Part shown: in pieces, positions 8,097 through 17,131 of the stretch | Layout of the letters: the number at the start of each line of letters is the position of its first letter | How positions within the stretch are numbered: the first letter of the stretch is position 1 | The notes under the pieces: generated by a model | What the model was told of the DNA's origin: nothing | The model's input: the letters and a program-made list of their open reading frames with translations, nothing else | The model's database searches: none | Translations under genes and position numbers: made by a program | From: PoT sp049331405 | GTDB taxonomy: Bacteria; Planctomycetota; Planctomycetia; Isosphaerales; Isosphaeraceae | Assembly: GCF_049331405.1 (NCBI RefSeq) | Contig: NZ_CP186274.1 | Coordinates: 5,518,001-5,582,000 of the forward strand | Reading direction: 5' to 3' | DNA: 64,000 nt

Positions 8097-8429
8097 TCAA
8101 GCGGCTTGGTCGGCGGCGAGGTCGACGAGGTCCACAACGGTCTCTGACTCCTCCCCTTCCCCGATGGGATCGCCGAACGCTACGCGGCCCAGCCCGTAGC
8201 GTTTCAGCCATTTGGAGAGGATCTCCTCGACGATCGCGGTCTGATCGACCCCGGCCAGGGCGGAATGGACCCCGAGCCGTTTGACCGTCTCCTCGGGCAG
8301 CGTGACTTGCAGGCGGACCGACTTGCCCCTCGGCCGCTTGCTCGGCTTCGAGGCCTTGAGCGTCCTCGCGTTGGCTGCATTGCCGTTGGATCGGCTCGCA
8401 CCACCGCCGACCGGCCGACTCGATGACAT
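8097..8429 (-). CDS. Ribbon-helix-helix DNA-binding protein
   Basis: A 110-residue protein with an ideal ribosome-binding site (GGAGGT, 8 bases from ATG). Residues 36-76 form the ribbon-helix-helix: a beta-strand KSVRLQVTLP, helix EETVKRLGVHSAL, and helix DQTAIVEEILSKWLKR. The N-terminus is a basic, disordered tail and the C-terminus is acidic. RHH proteins act as dimeric repressors or partition/antitoxin factors. No toxin gene sits next to it, so a phage regulator or plasmid-type ParG/CopG role is likely. GC-rich repeats around its start may be its operator. Confidence 0.7.
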   Translation of the reverse strand: MSSSRPVGGGASRSNGNAANARTLKASKPSKRPRGKSVRLQVTLPEETVKRLGVHSALAGVDQTAIVEEILSKWLKRYGLGRVAFGDPIGEGEESETVVDLVDLAADQAA

Positions 8430-8502
8430 GGCGACTGACCTCCGATGCGGCGATGCGGCATGTCGGCCGGCCGGCGTAACGACTCGCCGACCGGCCGACT
8501 CG
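8405..8502. repeat. Direct repeat flanking the RHH start; putative operator
   Basis: The 18-mer CGCCGACCGGCCGACTCG occurs at 8405-8422 and again at 8485-8502, 80 bases apart. One copy is inside the first codons of the RHH gene and the other is upstream. Between and beyond them are GGCCGGCCGG palindromes (8464-8474 and near 8530). This could be an autoregulatory site or a partition-like array. Whether it is bound is inference. Confidence 0.4.
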
Positions 8503-8695
8503 CACCGACGTCTACAGCATCGGCCTTGCGGCCGGCCGGCTTGACCTTATAGGTGGGCGCATTTCCACCATTCGTAGAACGCCCTATAAGCCCCGCAGAG
8601 AGGACGAGGGCGTTCGCCGCACATTTGGACGTCTCGGCCATCGTGGCGAGCCCACGGGAGGCCTGAGACGTCCTGTTGCGTCCGGAGCTCGAGGC

Positions 8696-9706
8696 CTATG
8701 CCCGCGGCTGAGTGCCGAAGTGCGGAGAGGGCGGGGGCAGATGGCGACCCGTCCAAGGCAGGTCGACCCGGTAGGAACGGCTCCCGTCCAGGTAGCTCAG
8801 ATCCTTCACGGCGTTCGCGAGGTTGACCAGCTCGGCATGGCGGTAGTGCCGTCGGCTCGTCTCCTCGGTCGTGTGCCGCAACACGCGTTGGATCAGCGGC
8901 CCGGACAATCCCCAGGCGCTTTCGGCGTGGGTCGCCCAACTGTGCCGAAGCGACTGGAAGGTGAAGCCCTTCACCCCGACTTCCTCGGCAGCGGCCTTGA
9001 TCCGATGGAGCGGCTTCCCCCCGGGCCCGCCGCTATTCCACGGGCCCACCCCATGCGTACCGGGGAATAGCCAGGTCCCCCCCGCATTCGGGATCCATTC
9101 CCGCAGCGTCTCCACCAGCTCAGTGCAGAGGGGCACCGGGGCGGCTGCTGCGACCGTCTTGAGTCGCCGGCGGCCCATGACGCGGAGGATCTTCGTATCC
9201 AGGTTCACGTCCCTCAACTGGACGTAGAGGGCCTCGTCACGCCGAAGACCCGTGTAGGCGACCAGCATCGTCAACGCATACAGGCGATGGCCTTGCCAGT
9301 CCCTCGCGTTCCTCCGCATGTGCAGGAGCACTCGCGCGATGTCTTCCCGCGAATGAAACTGGCAATCCTTCGGCGGCTCCGGCCGGATCCACCCGGTCGG
9401 GGATGATCGCCTCCTCCCACGGAATGGCGACCGTTCCAAGTAGCCTTCCTCTTCCGCCCACCCGCACATGGCTTTGACATAGCCCAGCTCGCCGATGATC
9501 GTGTTCGCACACACGGTAGCCGATCGCGTCACCACGTATTTCGAGATGGTCTCGGGCGTTAGGTCCGCACTCGTCTTCACTCCCTCGAGCCTGGCCAGAT
9601 GCATCAAGACCCGTGCCATCGTGTCGTACGTGGATTGCGACCGTTGGGGGGGAGTGTAGAGGGCGAGCAGTTTGCGCGCAAGCACGTTGATGGGAAGCAT
9701 TTCCAT
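8696..9706 (-). CDS. Tyrosine recombinase / integrase
   Basis: A 336-residue recombinase. Residues 15-100 are the SAM-like core-binding domain; the catalytic domain follows. Visible active-site residues are Arg155 (TGLRRDEAL), Lys183 (RRRLKTVA), Arg254 (QSLRHSWATH), His278 (LRHTTEE) and the nucleophile Tyr288 (RRHYRH). The usual His of the HxxR box is Gln251, an accepted but less common substitution. It would integrate and excise the prophage. It points away from the tail genes and stands at the right side of the element, so an attachment site should be near 9,700-10,050. Confidence 0.85.
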   Translation of the reverse strand: MEMLPINVLARKLLALYTPPQRSQSTYDTMARVLMHLARLEGVKTSADLTPETISKYVVTRSATVCANTIIGELGYVKAMCGWAEEEGYLERSPFRGRRRSSPTGWIRPEPPKDCQFHSREDIARVLLHMRRNARDWQGHRLYALTMLVAYTGLRRDEALYVQLRDVNLDTKILRVMGRRRLKTVAAAAPVPLCTELVETLREWIPNAGGTWLFPGTHGVGPWNSGGPGGKPLHRIKAAAEEVGVKGFTFQSLRHSWATHAESAWGLSGPLIQRVLRHTTEETSRRHYRHAELVNLANAVKDLSYLDGSRSYRVDLPWTGRHLPPPSPHFGTQPRA

Positions 9707-10054
9707 CGCTATGACCCGTCCGTTGCTTTCGTGAACTTATGATGTAAAACCCTCGCAGCAGAACATAGCCGCTGAAAAGGCTCCGTGCGCGAAAAAGTCA
9801 CCGTCTCCCCTCAACCCCCAGCCAAAACACAGGGCGAACGCAGCCGTAACATTTTGTGTCATCGGTAATGTCACACATAAAATCCGTCCCATTCGTAAAG
9901 CGGGGGTTGGCGGTTCAACTCCACTCGATGGCTCTCGCGCAAGTCGTTATGCCGAAAGCCTTTGCTTACCTGCCCTCTTCGGCAGTGCGGCCCGGAAGTC
10001 TGAAAAACGGTAGTACCTGGTACTACCTAATTTCTTAGGACCGGTGCCCGCAAG
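9707..10054. other. Integrase upstream spacer with a tRNA 3'-end-like segment
   Basis: No gene. On the + strand 9901-9936 carries GGCGGTTCAACTCCACTC, which resembles a tRNA T-arm (loop TTCAACT, four of five stem pairs). Many tyrosine recombinases use the 3' end of a tRNA as attachment site, so this may be a remnant att sequence. I could not fold a whole tRNA around it, and no second copy is visible in the window. Confidence 0.25.
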
Positions 10055-10753
10055 ATGTCGAAAGCTCATTCGCCCGCCAGAAAACCTCGCGAACCAAAGT
10101 ATCGCCATTACAAACCGAAGGGGCTCGCTGTCGTGCGCATCGATGGGCACGACCTCTATCTCGGCAAGTACGACTCCCCCGAGAGCTGGGAGAATTACTA
10201 CCGGCTCCTGACGGATTGGCGGCTCAACGCATCTCCTCCGGCAACCTTTGAATTGGCTCAGTCTCCCTCCTCCGACCTCTCGGTCAACGAACTCCTGCTC
10301 GCCTTCCTGGACCACGCCGAGCGATACTACAAACGCCCCGACGGCACCCCGGCACCCGAGCTCGAGAACCTCAAGCAGGCCATGCGCCCCGTCCGTCAGC
10401 TCTTCGGCTCCACCCTCGCAACCGCCTTCGGGCCGAAGGCGCTGAAGTCGGTCCGCCAGCGGATGATCGACTCGGGACTCTGCCGCCGGACGATCAACCA
10501 GCGGATCGCGCGGATCGTGAGGATCTTCAAGTTCGCCGCCGAAAACGAATTCACCCCGCCCTCGGTCCACCAGGCGCTCACCGCCGTCCCCGGGCTCGCC
10601 GCCGACCGATCCGCCGCGAAGGAAGGTCGTAAGGTCGGGCCCGTCCCCGACGCCCACGTCGACGCGGTACGCCCCCATCTCTCCCGGCAGCTCTGGGCTG
10701 TGGTCGAACTCCAGCGGCTCACCGGGATGAGCTCGGGCGAGGACGGAGAGTAG
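10055..10753 (+). pseudogene. Truncated planctomycete-type integrase
   Basis: The 232-residue product matches the N-terminal two-thirds of a second tyrosine recombinase: the short basic/aromatic start typical of planctomycete integrases (HYKPKGLAVVRIDGHDLYLG...), then the core-binding domain (LLLAFLDHAERYYKR ... RRTINQRIARIVRIFKFAAE). It stops exactly where the catalytic domain begins. The expected box-I sequence LTGMRPGE reads LTGMSSGE, losing the catalytic Arg, and the frame ends four codons later. No continuation is visible in the other frames. It cannot be an active recombinase; it might survive as a DNA-binding fragment. Confidence 0.75.
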
Positions 10754-11138
10754 AGGAGATGTACTCGGCGTCGAAGGGAGGGGTCCTGGGCAGACATGGA
10801 CCGTACGACAATTTTCAACATTCAAATAACTAAAATACATTTAAATTATGATTGTAAAAATATAAAATCAAGAAAACAAAGGCTTTGAGCCGTTGGACTG
10901 ATGGTTTCGCCGGGTCTTTCGCAGGCGATCGACATACCCCGTGATTCAAAAAGGGGCAATCGATGCAGGATCCTTTCGGCGGCCGATCTCAACATGGTAC
11001 GATGGCACCGCGGATCATTTGAAGATGCAATTCCTCCCCCTCGACCGAGGCGGCATTCGGGCAATCCCGATCGAGATACCAACGCTCTCGGACCCGCCCT
11101 CGCTTCGATCGACGACCGAGCATTGAAAAGGCCGAGGC
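10754..11138. other. Spacer with an AT-rich island
   Basis: No gene. Bases 10797-10872 are strikingly AT-rich (runs such as AAATACATTTAAATTATG), unlike the surrounding high-GC DNA. The island separates the prophage remnant from the sulfotransferase locus and may hold a promoter for it, or mark an old junction. Confidence 0.45.
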
Positions 11139-11972
11139 ATGACAGAAATCGCTTCGGGCGACGCGCGTCATTTCTTCATCGTGGGACCGTTGCGCACGGG
11201 GTCGTCGCTCCTCACGCGGTGCATCGACGACCACCCGGATGCAATCTGCCTCTGCGAGTCGGAGATCAACCGGGCGCTCTATCCCGAGTACGTGCTGCAA
11301 TATCACACATGGCGGATGATGGCGCATGGGGTCAAGCAGTCCGATGCCATCGCCCTGCTCGACGGGAAGAAGCAGGACGACGTCGGGAGCCTCATGCGTT
11401 GGTATCGAGACGTGTTGCCGAAGTTGTGCCACCTCTACGGCAAGGAGGGGGTCAGCGTCCTCGGCGACAAGAGTCCCGACCTCTTCCGCAACTCGCCGCT
11501 TATTCGCCATTTCTCCGCGAATTATCCGCTGATTTACACGGTCCGCGACCCTCGCGCCATCCTGTCCAGTATCCTCGCGCAGGACGATGCGACGCCCGAA
11601 GACAAGCAGGAGCGATGGGAGAATCTCGCCCTGAACTACCTGGCGTGGAAGCCCTACCTGTCCGAATCGAACATGCTCATCGTGCGTTACGAAGACCTCA
11701 TCGTCGATCCGATAGAGACGATGCAGGGCGTCTACAAACACCTCGGATTGCGGCCTTCACGCCGATTCATGATGCCCTTCCAGCGATCCTATCCCGAACG
11801 CTTCCTCTGGATCACGGCGATCGATTGGGAAACCGGCGTCATGAGGGATTTCGATGCCACCAAGATGACCTCCTGGAGAAATAAGCTCTCTCAGGAGCAC
11901 CTCGACCAGGTCCATACGAGTGAGGTCGTTCGTGAGTTCATGGATCGATTCCACTACCGAATCCAACCCTGA
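11139..11972 (+). CDS. PAPS-dependent sulfotransferase
   Basis: A 277-residue protein. The 5'-phosphosulfate loop is at residues 14-26 (IVGPLRTGSSLLT) and the 3'-phosphate motif at about 133-145 (YTVRDPRAILSS). These are the two conserved PAPS-binding sites of the Sulfotransfer_1/3 family. Such enzymes move sulfate from PAPS to a hydroxyl on sugar, tyrosine or small molecules. There is no signal peptide, so it acts in the cytoplasm. It converges on the hydrolase/cupin genes, and it shares the neighbourhood with a JmjC-type oxygenase and a Thr-Pro-repeat protein. A role in modifying that protein or its glycans is only inference. Confidence 0.82.
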   Translation: MTEIASGDARHFFIVGPLRTGSSLLTRCIDDHPDAICLCESEINRALYPEYVLQYHTWRMMAHGVKQSDAIALLDGKKQDDVGSLMRWYRDVLPKLCHLYGKEGVSVLGDKSPDLFRNSPLIRHFSANYPLIYTVRDPRAILSSILAQDDATPEDKQERWENLALNYLAWKPYLSESNMLIVRYEDLIVDPIETMQGVYKHLGLRPSRRFMMPFQRSYPERFLWITAIDWETGVMRDFDATKMTSWRNKLSQEHLDQVHTSEVVREFMDRFHYRIQP

Positions 11973-12033
11973 ATCATTGAACTCAATGGATTCCTCCAGG
12001 TTCGCTCGGCTCATCGACTTGCGAGCTTTCCCT

Positions 12034-13962
12034 TCACATCTTGCGTTCGCGGGGGAATCGGCTCGCGAGATCATCCCCGACGCCCGAGCGGGACATCGAG
12101 ACGGCGGCGAACGCTTCCCTGGCCTCGACGAACAGCCACGTCCCGGCGGGCAGGAATAAGAAATCCCCAGGATTGAGTACGGCGTTCAGGATCTGTGGCT
12201 GATCCAGGGCCGGGGACAGCCCGGATTCCGGAGCCATGCGTCCATCGAGCTCGGAGGCCTGGTCGTGGGTATTCTTCATCAGGGGCGAATCCCACGAAGG
12301 GACGATCCTGACCCGGATATGGCCGATCACCTGGGCAAGGTACTGATCTTTCACGAGATCGCGAAATGGCGAGATGCTACCCCTTTCGCCAAGCAGTAGT
12401 GTTTGCTCTAAGACCGGCGAATCTGCGACGAACTCGGGGATCGAGCCCAGTCGATGACTGAACTCCTCTAGGATGGGATGGTTGTGGGGGCCGTCGAGCA
12501 ATTTCAGGACGTAGTTCTGACCGGGCGCGGCCCCTCGCATCCTCTCGACGTGGCCTAGCAATGTCATGCCAACCGGATGCCCGTCCTCACCCTGGGTCGA
12601 ATCTACTTCGAGGGCGACCATACAGCCCCCGTGTCGACGCAGCAACTCCTCGAAGGTCCAGCGGGATGATGCGTCTCCTACCTCGAACATGCCAGACATG
12701 ATAACCGGCCGCCCCGTCGATTCATGGGCCTTGAGGAATTCCTCTCGCGAGAGTCGGCTCCTGCGCTCGAGGCGGTTCGATCCGGGGCGGAGGCGTTGTA
12801 GTTTGCGATAAGTGGCGAGTTGCCAGTCTCGCTTCTTGAGGCGGTTGCAAAGCCGTTGTGCCCCCCAGAAATAGGGGCTCTGCAAGGCGTCGCGGATCTC
12901 CGCCGCCGCCTGCTCGTGGGGGATTCCGCGGGCGGCCATCGTCGCTTCCATCGTGTTCGGCGAGGCGCCGAGCATCAGATTCTCGGCGATCCAGCTCCTC
13001 CACCCATTGTCGACGCCCCGGACCGGCGGGGCCTCGAGCTTGCCGACGGCGGCATAGCGGTCGGGTATCTCTTCGGCTCGCGCGGGACCGGCTTCGGCTT
13101 CGGCCTCGTCGACGGCGAGCAGGGTGACGTCGAAATGATAGTGGGCTAGGCCCCTGCCCGATCGCTGCTGGCTTGTTGCAGAAAGAGCCAAGGGCTGAGA
13201 TGCGGGCGAGGTCGGCTCCCCGAAGAGATATCGGCGCAGGACTTCCATGGCCTCGGATCCGCGAATCAAGGCTTCCCAGAGATTTCCAGGGTGATCGAAG
13301 AACGGGCAGAGCGTCATGCGCTCGTGACGGGCCAGCCAGTAAGCGTGGAGCACCCCCAGAGGCACGGCCTCCTCATGCTCGTTCCGGTGCTGCGTGCCGT
13401 AGAGGATGAAGGCCGAGCCCTGGAATCCCGACTCGGCGGCCAGGCTCGCCACGTCATAGCGTCGTGCCAGCATGGGATCGGGCAGCTCGCGGAGTTGAGC
13501 CTGCCAGCGGCGGTCGTTGAGGAGTGCCAACTCCTCGGCGATCAGGTGGGCGACGGGCTCGACGGCCACGATCCGAGCCGCCCGCAGGAGGATCCCATAA
13601 ACCAAGGCCGCGTGAGCGCCAAGCCCTGTGCCAAACGTGATCAGATGAGAAGGATTAATCTCGGCGATCAGGCCTCGAAGTGCGTCGGCCGCCTCCTCGA
13701 TCGAATCGCCGAGGCCGGGAATACCCCGGTAGTAGCCGAGTCCCTCGCCGTCTCGAACGAGGATCCGGTGGAAGCCTTGACCGGACTGGCCGGCCATTTG
13801 GCTGAGGATGTTTTCATGTTCGAATGTAGACAGGGTCTCGCCTTCATTGCAGAAGCCGATGACAAGGGGACGGTCGGCACCGACCTTTTGCACCTGGAAA
13901 TCCGCAAGGGTTTGCCCGCAATCCCGTCTCAGCCCTGAACTCACGATTGGGCCAGCGGCCAT
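12034..13962 (-). CDS. Hydrolase-cupin fusion that has lost both active sites
   Basis: About 642 residues from ATG 13962 (a GTG at 13944 overlapping the upstream stop as GTGA is an alternative). The N-terminal 260 residues are paralogous to the hydrolase encoded just upstream (shared YYRGIPGLG...ADALRGLI). The nucleophile elbow reads GTGLGA where the neighbour has GQSMGG, so the Ser is gone. A helical linker (WRSWIAENLMLG ... LSREEFL) and a JmjC/cupin-8 domain follow, both paralogous to the next protein upstream. The iron triad HHD...H has become RDL...L (SPFRDLV; GTWLFVE). Both folds look inactive, yet the frame is intact and well conserved. A scaffold, carrier or regulatory partner is plausible. 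Confidence 0.72.
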   Translation of the reverse strand: MAAGPIVSSGLRRDCGQTLADFQVQKVGADRPLVIGFCNEGETLSTFEHENILSQMAGQSGQGFHRILVRDGEGLGYYRGIPGLGDSIEEAADALRGLIAEINPSHLITFGTGLGAHAALVYGILLRAARIVAVEPVAHLIAEELALLNDRRWQAQLRELPDPMLARRYDVASLAAESGFQGSAFILYGTQHRNEHEEAVPLGVLHAYWLARHERMTLCPFFDHPGNLWEALIRGSEAMEVLRRYLFGEPTSPASQPLALSATSQQRSGRGLAHYHFDVTLLAVDEAEAEAGPARAEEIPDRYAAVGKLEAPPVRGVDNGWRSWIAENLMLGASPNTMEATMAARGIPHEQAAAEIRDALQSPYFWGAQRLCNRLKKRDWQLATYRKLQRLRPGSNRLERRSRLSREEFLKAHESTGRPVIMSGMFEVGDASSRWTFEELLRRHGGCMVALEVDSTQGEDGHPVGMTLLGHVERMRGAAPGQNYVLKLLDGPHNHPILEEFSHRLGSIPEFVADSPVLEQTLLLGERGSISPFRDLVKDQYLAQVIGHIRVRIVPSWDSPLMKNTHDQASELDGRMAPESGLSPALDQPQILNAVLNPGDFLFLPAGTWLFVEAREAFAAVSMSRSGVGDDLASRFPRERKM

Positions 13963-14819
13963 GCGGGAGCCTCCCACGAATTCCAGGCGTTCGTCGGAGA
14001 CTCGAGCGGTACCGAATCGCCGATATCCGAAGTGTCGAGCTTCAGCAGCCGAGACATCGTCTCGTCGATGTGGCCGTGATCGATGAGCCACTTCACGAGG
14101 GTGTGCCCGGAAGCCGGCCAGGGGTGGAGGAACGTCTTCTTGTAACTCGCGATCCGGAACGCGTGGAGTGCATCGAGATTGCTCGAGACCCCGTCGTCAT
14201 GCCCCGGATGGGTGCCATAGAGGACGTGCAGGTCCCCGCGGAATGAGGGATCTTTGAGCATCCGAGGCAGATCGTCGTAGAGCGACTTGGGCGGGTTGGC
14301 CCGCAGGTCGTGCATCACCCGCAGGAAGCGTCGATCTCCCTGGCGGATCGCCTCGTCGGGGTCGAGATGCGACAGGGGGACGAATGACAAGATACGCTCC
14401 GCCCCGAGCAAGACGCCGAACATGATGGCCGCGTATCCCCCCATGGACTGACCGATCGTGATGACCCGGGTCACCCCCATGGACCGGATCAGGCCGCGGA
14501 GCGTCCCGGCGGCCTCATCGACGTGCCGGCCCAGGCCTGGAATCCCCCTGTGGTACCAGGAATTGTGGATATCCCTGATGAAGAGATGATTGAAAACCTG
14601 GCCCGATTGCAGCTCCTGCTTCTTGATGCGACCGAAGAAGTCGAAATTGGGGGTCTCTTTCCAGTTCACGAAGCCGAAGCTGATGATCAAGGGCCGGCCG
14701 GGGTACACCCGATCGATGAGGCAGCCCACGTGTGGGTTCTTTCTCGCCGACTTCAGGGCCGCCATGCTCAGCACGGGCAGGTTATCGAGCGCCTCCGCTC
14801 CCAGCGAAATGCGTGACAT
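13941..14819 (-). CDS. Alpha/beta-hydrolase-fold protein with intact Ser nucleophile
   Basis: A 292-residue protein. The nucleophile elbow is ITIGQSMGGYAA with Ser125. A late His in ASGHTLVKWL and acidic residues in GTHPGHDDG could complete the triad. The first 110 residues form the strand-helix start of the fold (RPLIISFGFVNW ... WYHRGIPGLG). There is no signal peptide. Comparable proteins are annotated only as esterase-like or 'alpha/beta fold hydrolase' and I cannot assign a substrate. Its stop overlaps the possible GTG start of the fusion protein, so the two are probably co-translated. Ribosome-binding site GAGAGG lies 9 bases before ATG. Confidence 0.7.
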   Translation of the reverse strand: MSRISLGAEALDNLPVLSMAALKSARKNPHVGCLIDRVYPGRPLIISFGFVNWKETPNFDFFGRIKKQELQSGQVFNHLFIRDIHNSWYHRGIPGLGRHVDEAAGTLRGLIRSMGVTRVITIGQSMGGYAAIMFGVLLGAERILSFVPLSHLDPDEAIRQGDRRFLRVMHDLRANPPKSLYDDLPRMLKDPSFRGDLHVLYGTHPGHDDGVSSNLDALHAFRIASYKKTFLHPWPASGHTLVKWLIDHGHIDETMSRLLKLDTSDIGDSVPLESPTNAWNSWEAPAWPLAQS

Positions 14820-14962
14820 CAGCAGTGTCCTCTCGGGCCCTTCCTCGACCGTCGGCGTCGGCGACGCGGAACGCAGGAGCCATGCCGGCGAGGTCGCACG
14901 CCCGATCTTCTTGGAAGCCCATCATGCCGATCTTCGTGGAACACAATTTCCGGCTCCGGCGA

Positions 14963-17002
14963 TCAGACCTCGTGATAGGTCGAGTAGAAGCTCGAGAAGC
15001 TGTTGTCGAAGATGAAGTTGGTGAACGAGACGGTCACCGAGATGTCGAGTCCCTCTACGAAATGCAGGCAGCCGATCGGCAGGAAGAGGATCTCGCCGGG
15101 GCCGATGACGCACTCCAGGATCTGCGGCTCGTCGAGGGAGACATCCCGCGTCGGCGGGGTCTTGCGGCCGTCGATGTCTGAAAACACGTGGAAGTGGTTC
15201 TGCATCAGCGGCAGGTCCCACGATGGGGCGATCTTCACCCGCTTGTGGCCGATCACCTGCGCCATGAAGTTGTTTGTGAGGTCGTGGTGGAACGGCGTAA
15301 TCGTCCCCGCGGGGCCGATCCAGAGGAACCCGCCCATCGGGTCCTGCCCGTTGAGATATTCGGGGATCTGCACGATATCATTCCACAACTCGGGAAACGC
15401 CTTCTTGTTCTTCGAGTTATTGTTCGCCGTGAGGTAGAAGTCGTTGCTGACGCCGGAGTCGCGGACCAGGCCGATGAACTCGTCGAATCGCATCGTGCGG
15501 AGGTACTTCTCTCGCTCGATCTCGTAGTTCTCACCTTGGGTGCGGCCGAACTGGACCTCGACCTCGCGGTCGCCGTACTGGCCCGCGAAATAGTCGAGGT
15601 TCCATCTCTGCCGGGCCGGCCAGTCTTCCATCATGCCCGTGATGATGACCGGTCGGTTCGTGCTGTAGTAATCCCTGAGGAACTCCTCGCGCGACAGCTT
15701 GTGTCGTCTAACGACCTCGCGTGAGTCGGGGTGGAGGCGGTTAATCTTTCGGTATGACGACAGGAGCCATTCCCGCTTCTTGAGCCGGTTGCGGAGCCTG
15801 TCGGCCCCCTTGAGGTAGGGGCTCTGGGCGGCCAACCCGACCTCGTAGCTGGCCTCATGTTCGCTGATGCCACGACTCTTCATCGCGGCTTGAATGCTCT
15901 CGGCCGACTTCCCCAGGAGCAAGTTCTCGGCGATCCAACGCCTCCACTCGTCGTCGACACGCGGGGGGGCTTCGGCTTCCGGCGTCGCGGCCGCGTCTCG
16001 TCGGAGATTCGCCTGGGAAATGGTCACCACGTTAGTCTCTCCATGATCGCCCTGGGCAATTGCGTTGTCGGGAAGTTGTGGCGGGGGAGCTTGCTTGGTT
16101 TGCGACGATGTGGGTTCGAGCACCGGACGAGTGCTCGTTGTAAGCGGGCCCTGCTTCTTCGCGGCGGGGAGGCCGATGATGGCCGGGGCCTTCACCTTGG
16201 TCATATGGTCGGAGGCAGCCTTCCGGCCCTGGATGTCTCGCCCGTGGAAGTAGTCCTTCTGCCAGCCGTCGGGTTGGACGTCGCCCAGGACCTTCTGCTC
16301 GTGGAACTGCCGCCTCGACTCGCTCCACTCGCGATAGGCGCGGGCCACCTCGGGATCGTCGTCGAGCTTCTGATAGGTGACGACGGCCTTCTCCAGGCTC
16401 GCCCCGAGATTGACGGAGATGGGGATGGCCTGAAATAGGGGGTCGCCGAACTCGAAGCGCGTCGGCCTGCCCTCCTCCATGAGCTTCCAGTTCATCGTGA
16501 ACGACATGCGCATCCAGTCGCTCTCGATGACCGCGGTGAGCGGGTGTGCATTCTCCTTGAAGTAATTGGCGGGGCCGGTCACGAGTAGGCGCGACCCTTT
16601 CGGTTTCGTTCGGAAGAGGAAGGGTGTGTTCCAGGTGATGATCCCCTGGCCGAACTGGCTGTTGATGAACGGCCCCCAGACGTCTTCTGCGACGTCGAAC
16701 CGGAATTCGATACTCCCCGGATCGCCCCGGCCGTCCCAGGTCGCCGTGAATCCCACGGGGTTCTTGATCCACCACCCCATCTGGTTGGCGATCGTCAGAG
16801 GCAGGCACCGGTAGGCGAACCGATGCGGGGTCGAGTCCATCCACTCCCGCTGATAGTCGGCCCAGCACCAATCCCAGCCTGTCCCATCCGCCCGGTTGGC
16901 GTGGAGGATCGAATCATCCACGAGTTGGTAGATATCCACCTCGAGCCTCGCTGGCTCCGCATCGCCGTTGCTCTCGGCCACGGTCTGGCTGGCTTGAGAC
17001 AT
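14963..17002 (-). CDS. DUF6065 + JmjC/cupin-8 iron oxygenase-like protein
   Basis: A 679-residue protein. Residues 20-240 match the DUF6065 pattern (DSTPHRFAYRCLPLTIANQMGWW, then FRFDVAEDVWGPFINSQFGQG). Residues 350-420 are the helical WRRWIAENLLLGKSAESI module. Residues 435-670 are a JmjC/cupin-8 barrel with the full Fe(II)/2-oxoglutarate signature: His572-x-Asp574 (TPFHHDLTNN) and distal His647 (GCLHFVEG). Relatives hydroxylate Asn, Asp, His, Arg or Pro side chains. Together with the paralogous fusion and the Thr-Pro-repeat protein upstream, a protein hydroxylase role is a reasonable inference; the substrate is not shown by sequence. It starts at ATG 17002, after a strong hairpin. Confidence 0.75.
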   Translation of the reverse strand: MSQASQTVAESNGDAEPARLEVDIYQLVDDSILHANRADGTGWDWCWADYQREWMDSTPHRFAYRCLPLTIANQMGWWIKNPVGFTATWDGRGDPGSIEFRFDVAEDVWGPFINSQFGQGIITWNTPFLFRTKPKGSRLLVTGPANYFKENAHPLTAVIESDWMRMSFTMNWKLMEEGRPTRFEFGDPLFQAIPISVNLGASLEKAVVTYQKLDDDPEVARAYREWSESRRQFHEQKVLGDVQPDGWQKDYFHGRDIQGRKAASDHMTKVKAPAIIGLPAAKKQGPLTTSTRPVLEPTSSQTKQAPPPQLPDNAIAQGDHGETNVVTISQANLRRDAAATPEAEAPPRVDDEWRRWIAENLLLGKSAESIQAAMKSRGISEHEASYEVGLAAQSPYLKGADRLRNRLKKREWLLSSYRKINRLHPDSREVVRRHKLSREEFLRDYYSTNRPVIITGMMEDWPARQRWNLDYFAGQYGDREVEVQFGRTQGENYEIEREKYLRTMRFDEFIGLVRDSGVSNDFYLTANNNSKNKKAFPELWNDIVQIPEYLNGQDPMGGFLWIGPAGTITPFHHDLTNNFMAQVIGHKRVKIAPSWDLPLMQNHFHVFSDIDGRKTPPTRDVSLDEPQILECVIGPGEILFLPIGCLHFVEGLDISVTVSFTNFIFDNSFSSFYSTYHEV

Positions 17003-17029
17003 CGAAGATGATTCTCCGATTGATGCCGA

Positions 17030-17057
17030 TCGGCCCTGGCTGGAAAGCCAGGGCCGA
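17030..17057 (-). terminator. 12-bp hairpin between the Thr-Pro gene and the oxygenase gene
   Basis: TCGGCCCTGGCT and AGCCAGGGCCGA form a perfect 12-bp stem around a GGAA tetraloop. It lies 75 bases after the stop of the Thr-Pro-repeat gene and 28 bases before the oxygenase ATG, on the shared minus strand. No T-run follows, so it may be a partial terminator or an mRNA processing/stability element. Confidence 0.5.
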
Positions 17058-17131
17058 CCGGCGAATGACTAAGGTCAAAACTCGACAGGATTGGACCTAT
17101 TAGACTCCAGCTACTAGCCGCTAGCCTAGTA

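Noticed and set aside
11973..12033. Imperfect hairpin (CATTG-AACT-CAATG) between convergent genes as a terminator
   Set aside because: The stem is short with a bulge and there is no T-run on either strand, so I do not list it.
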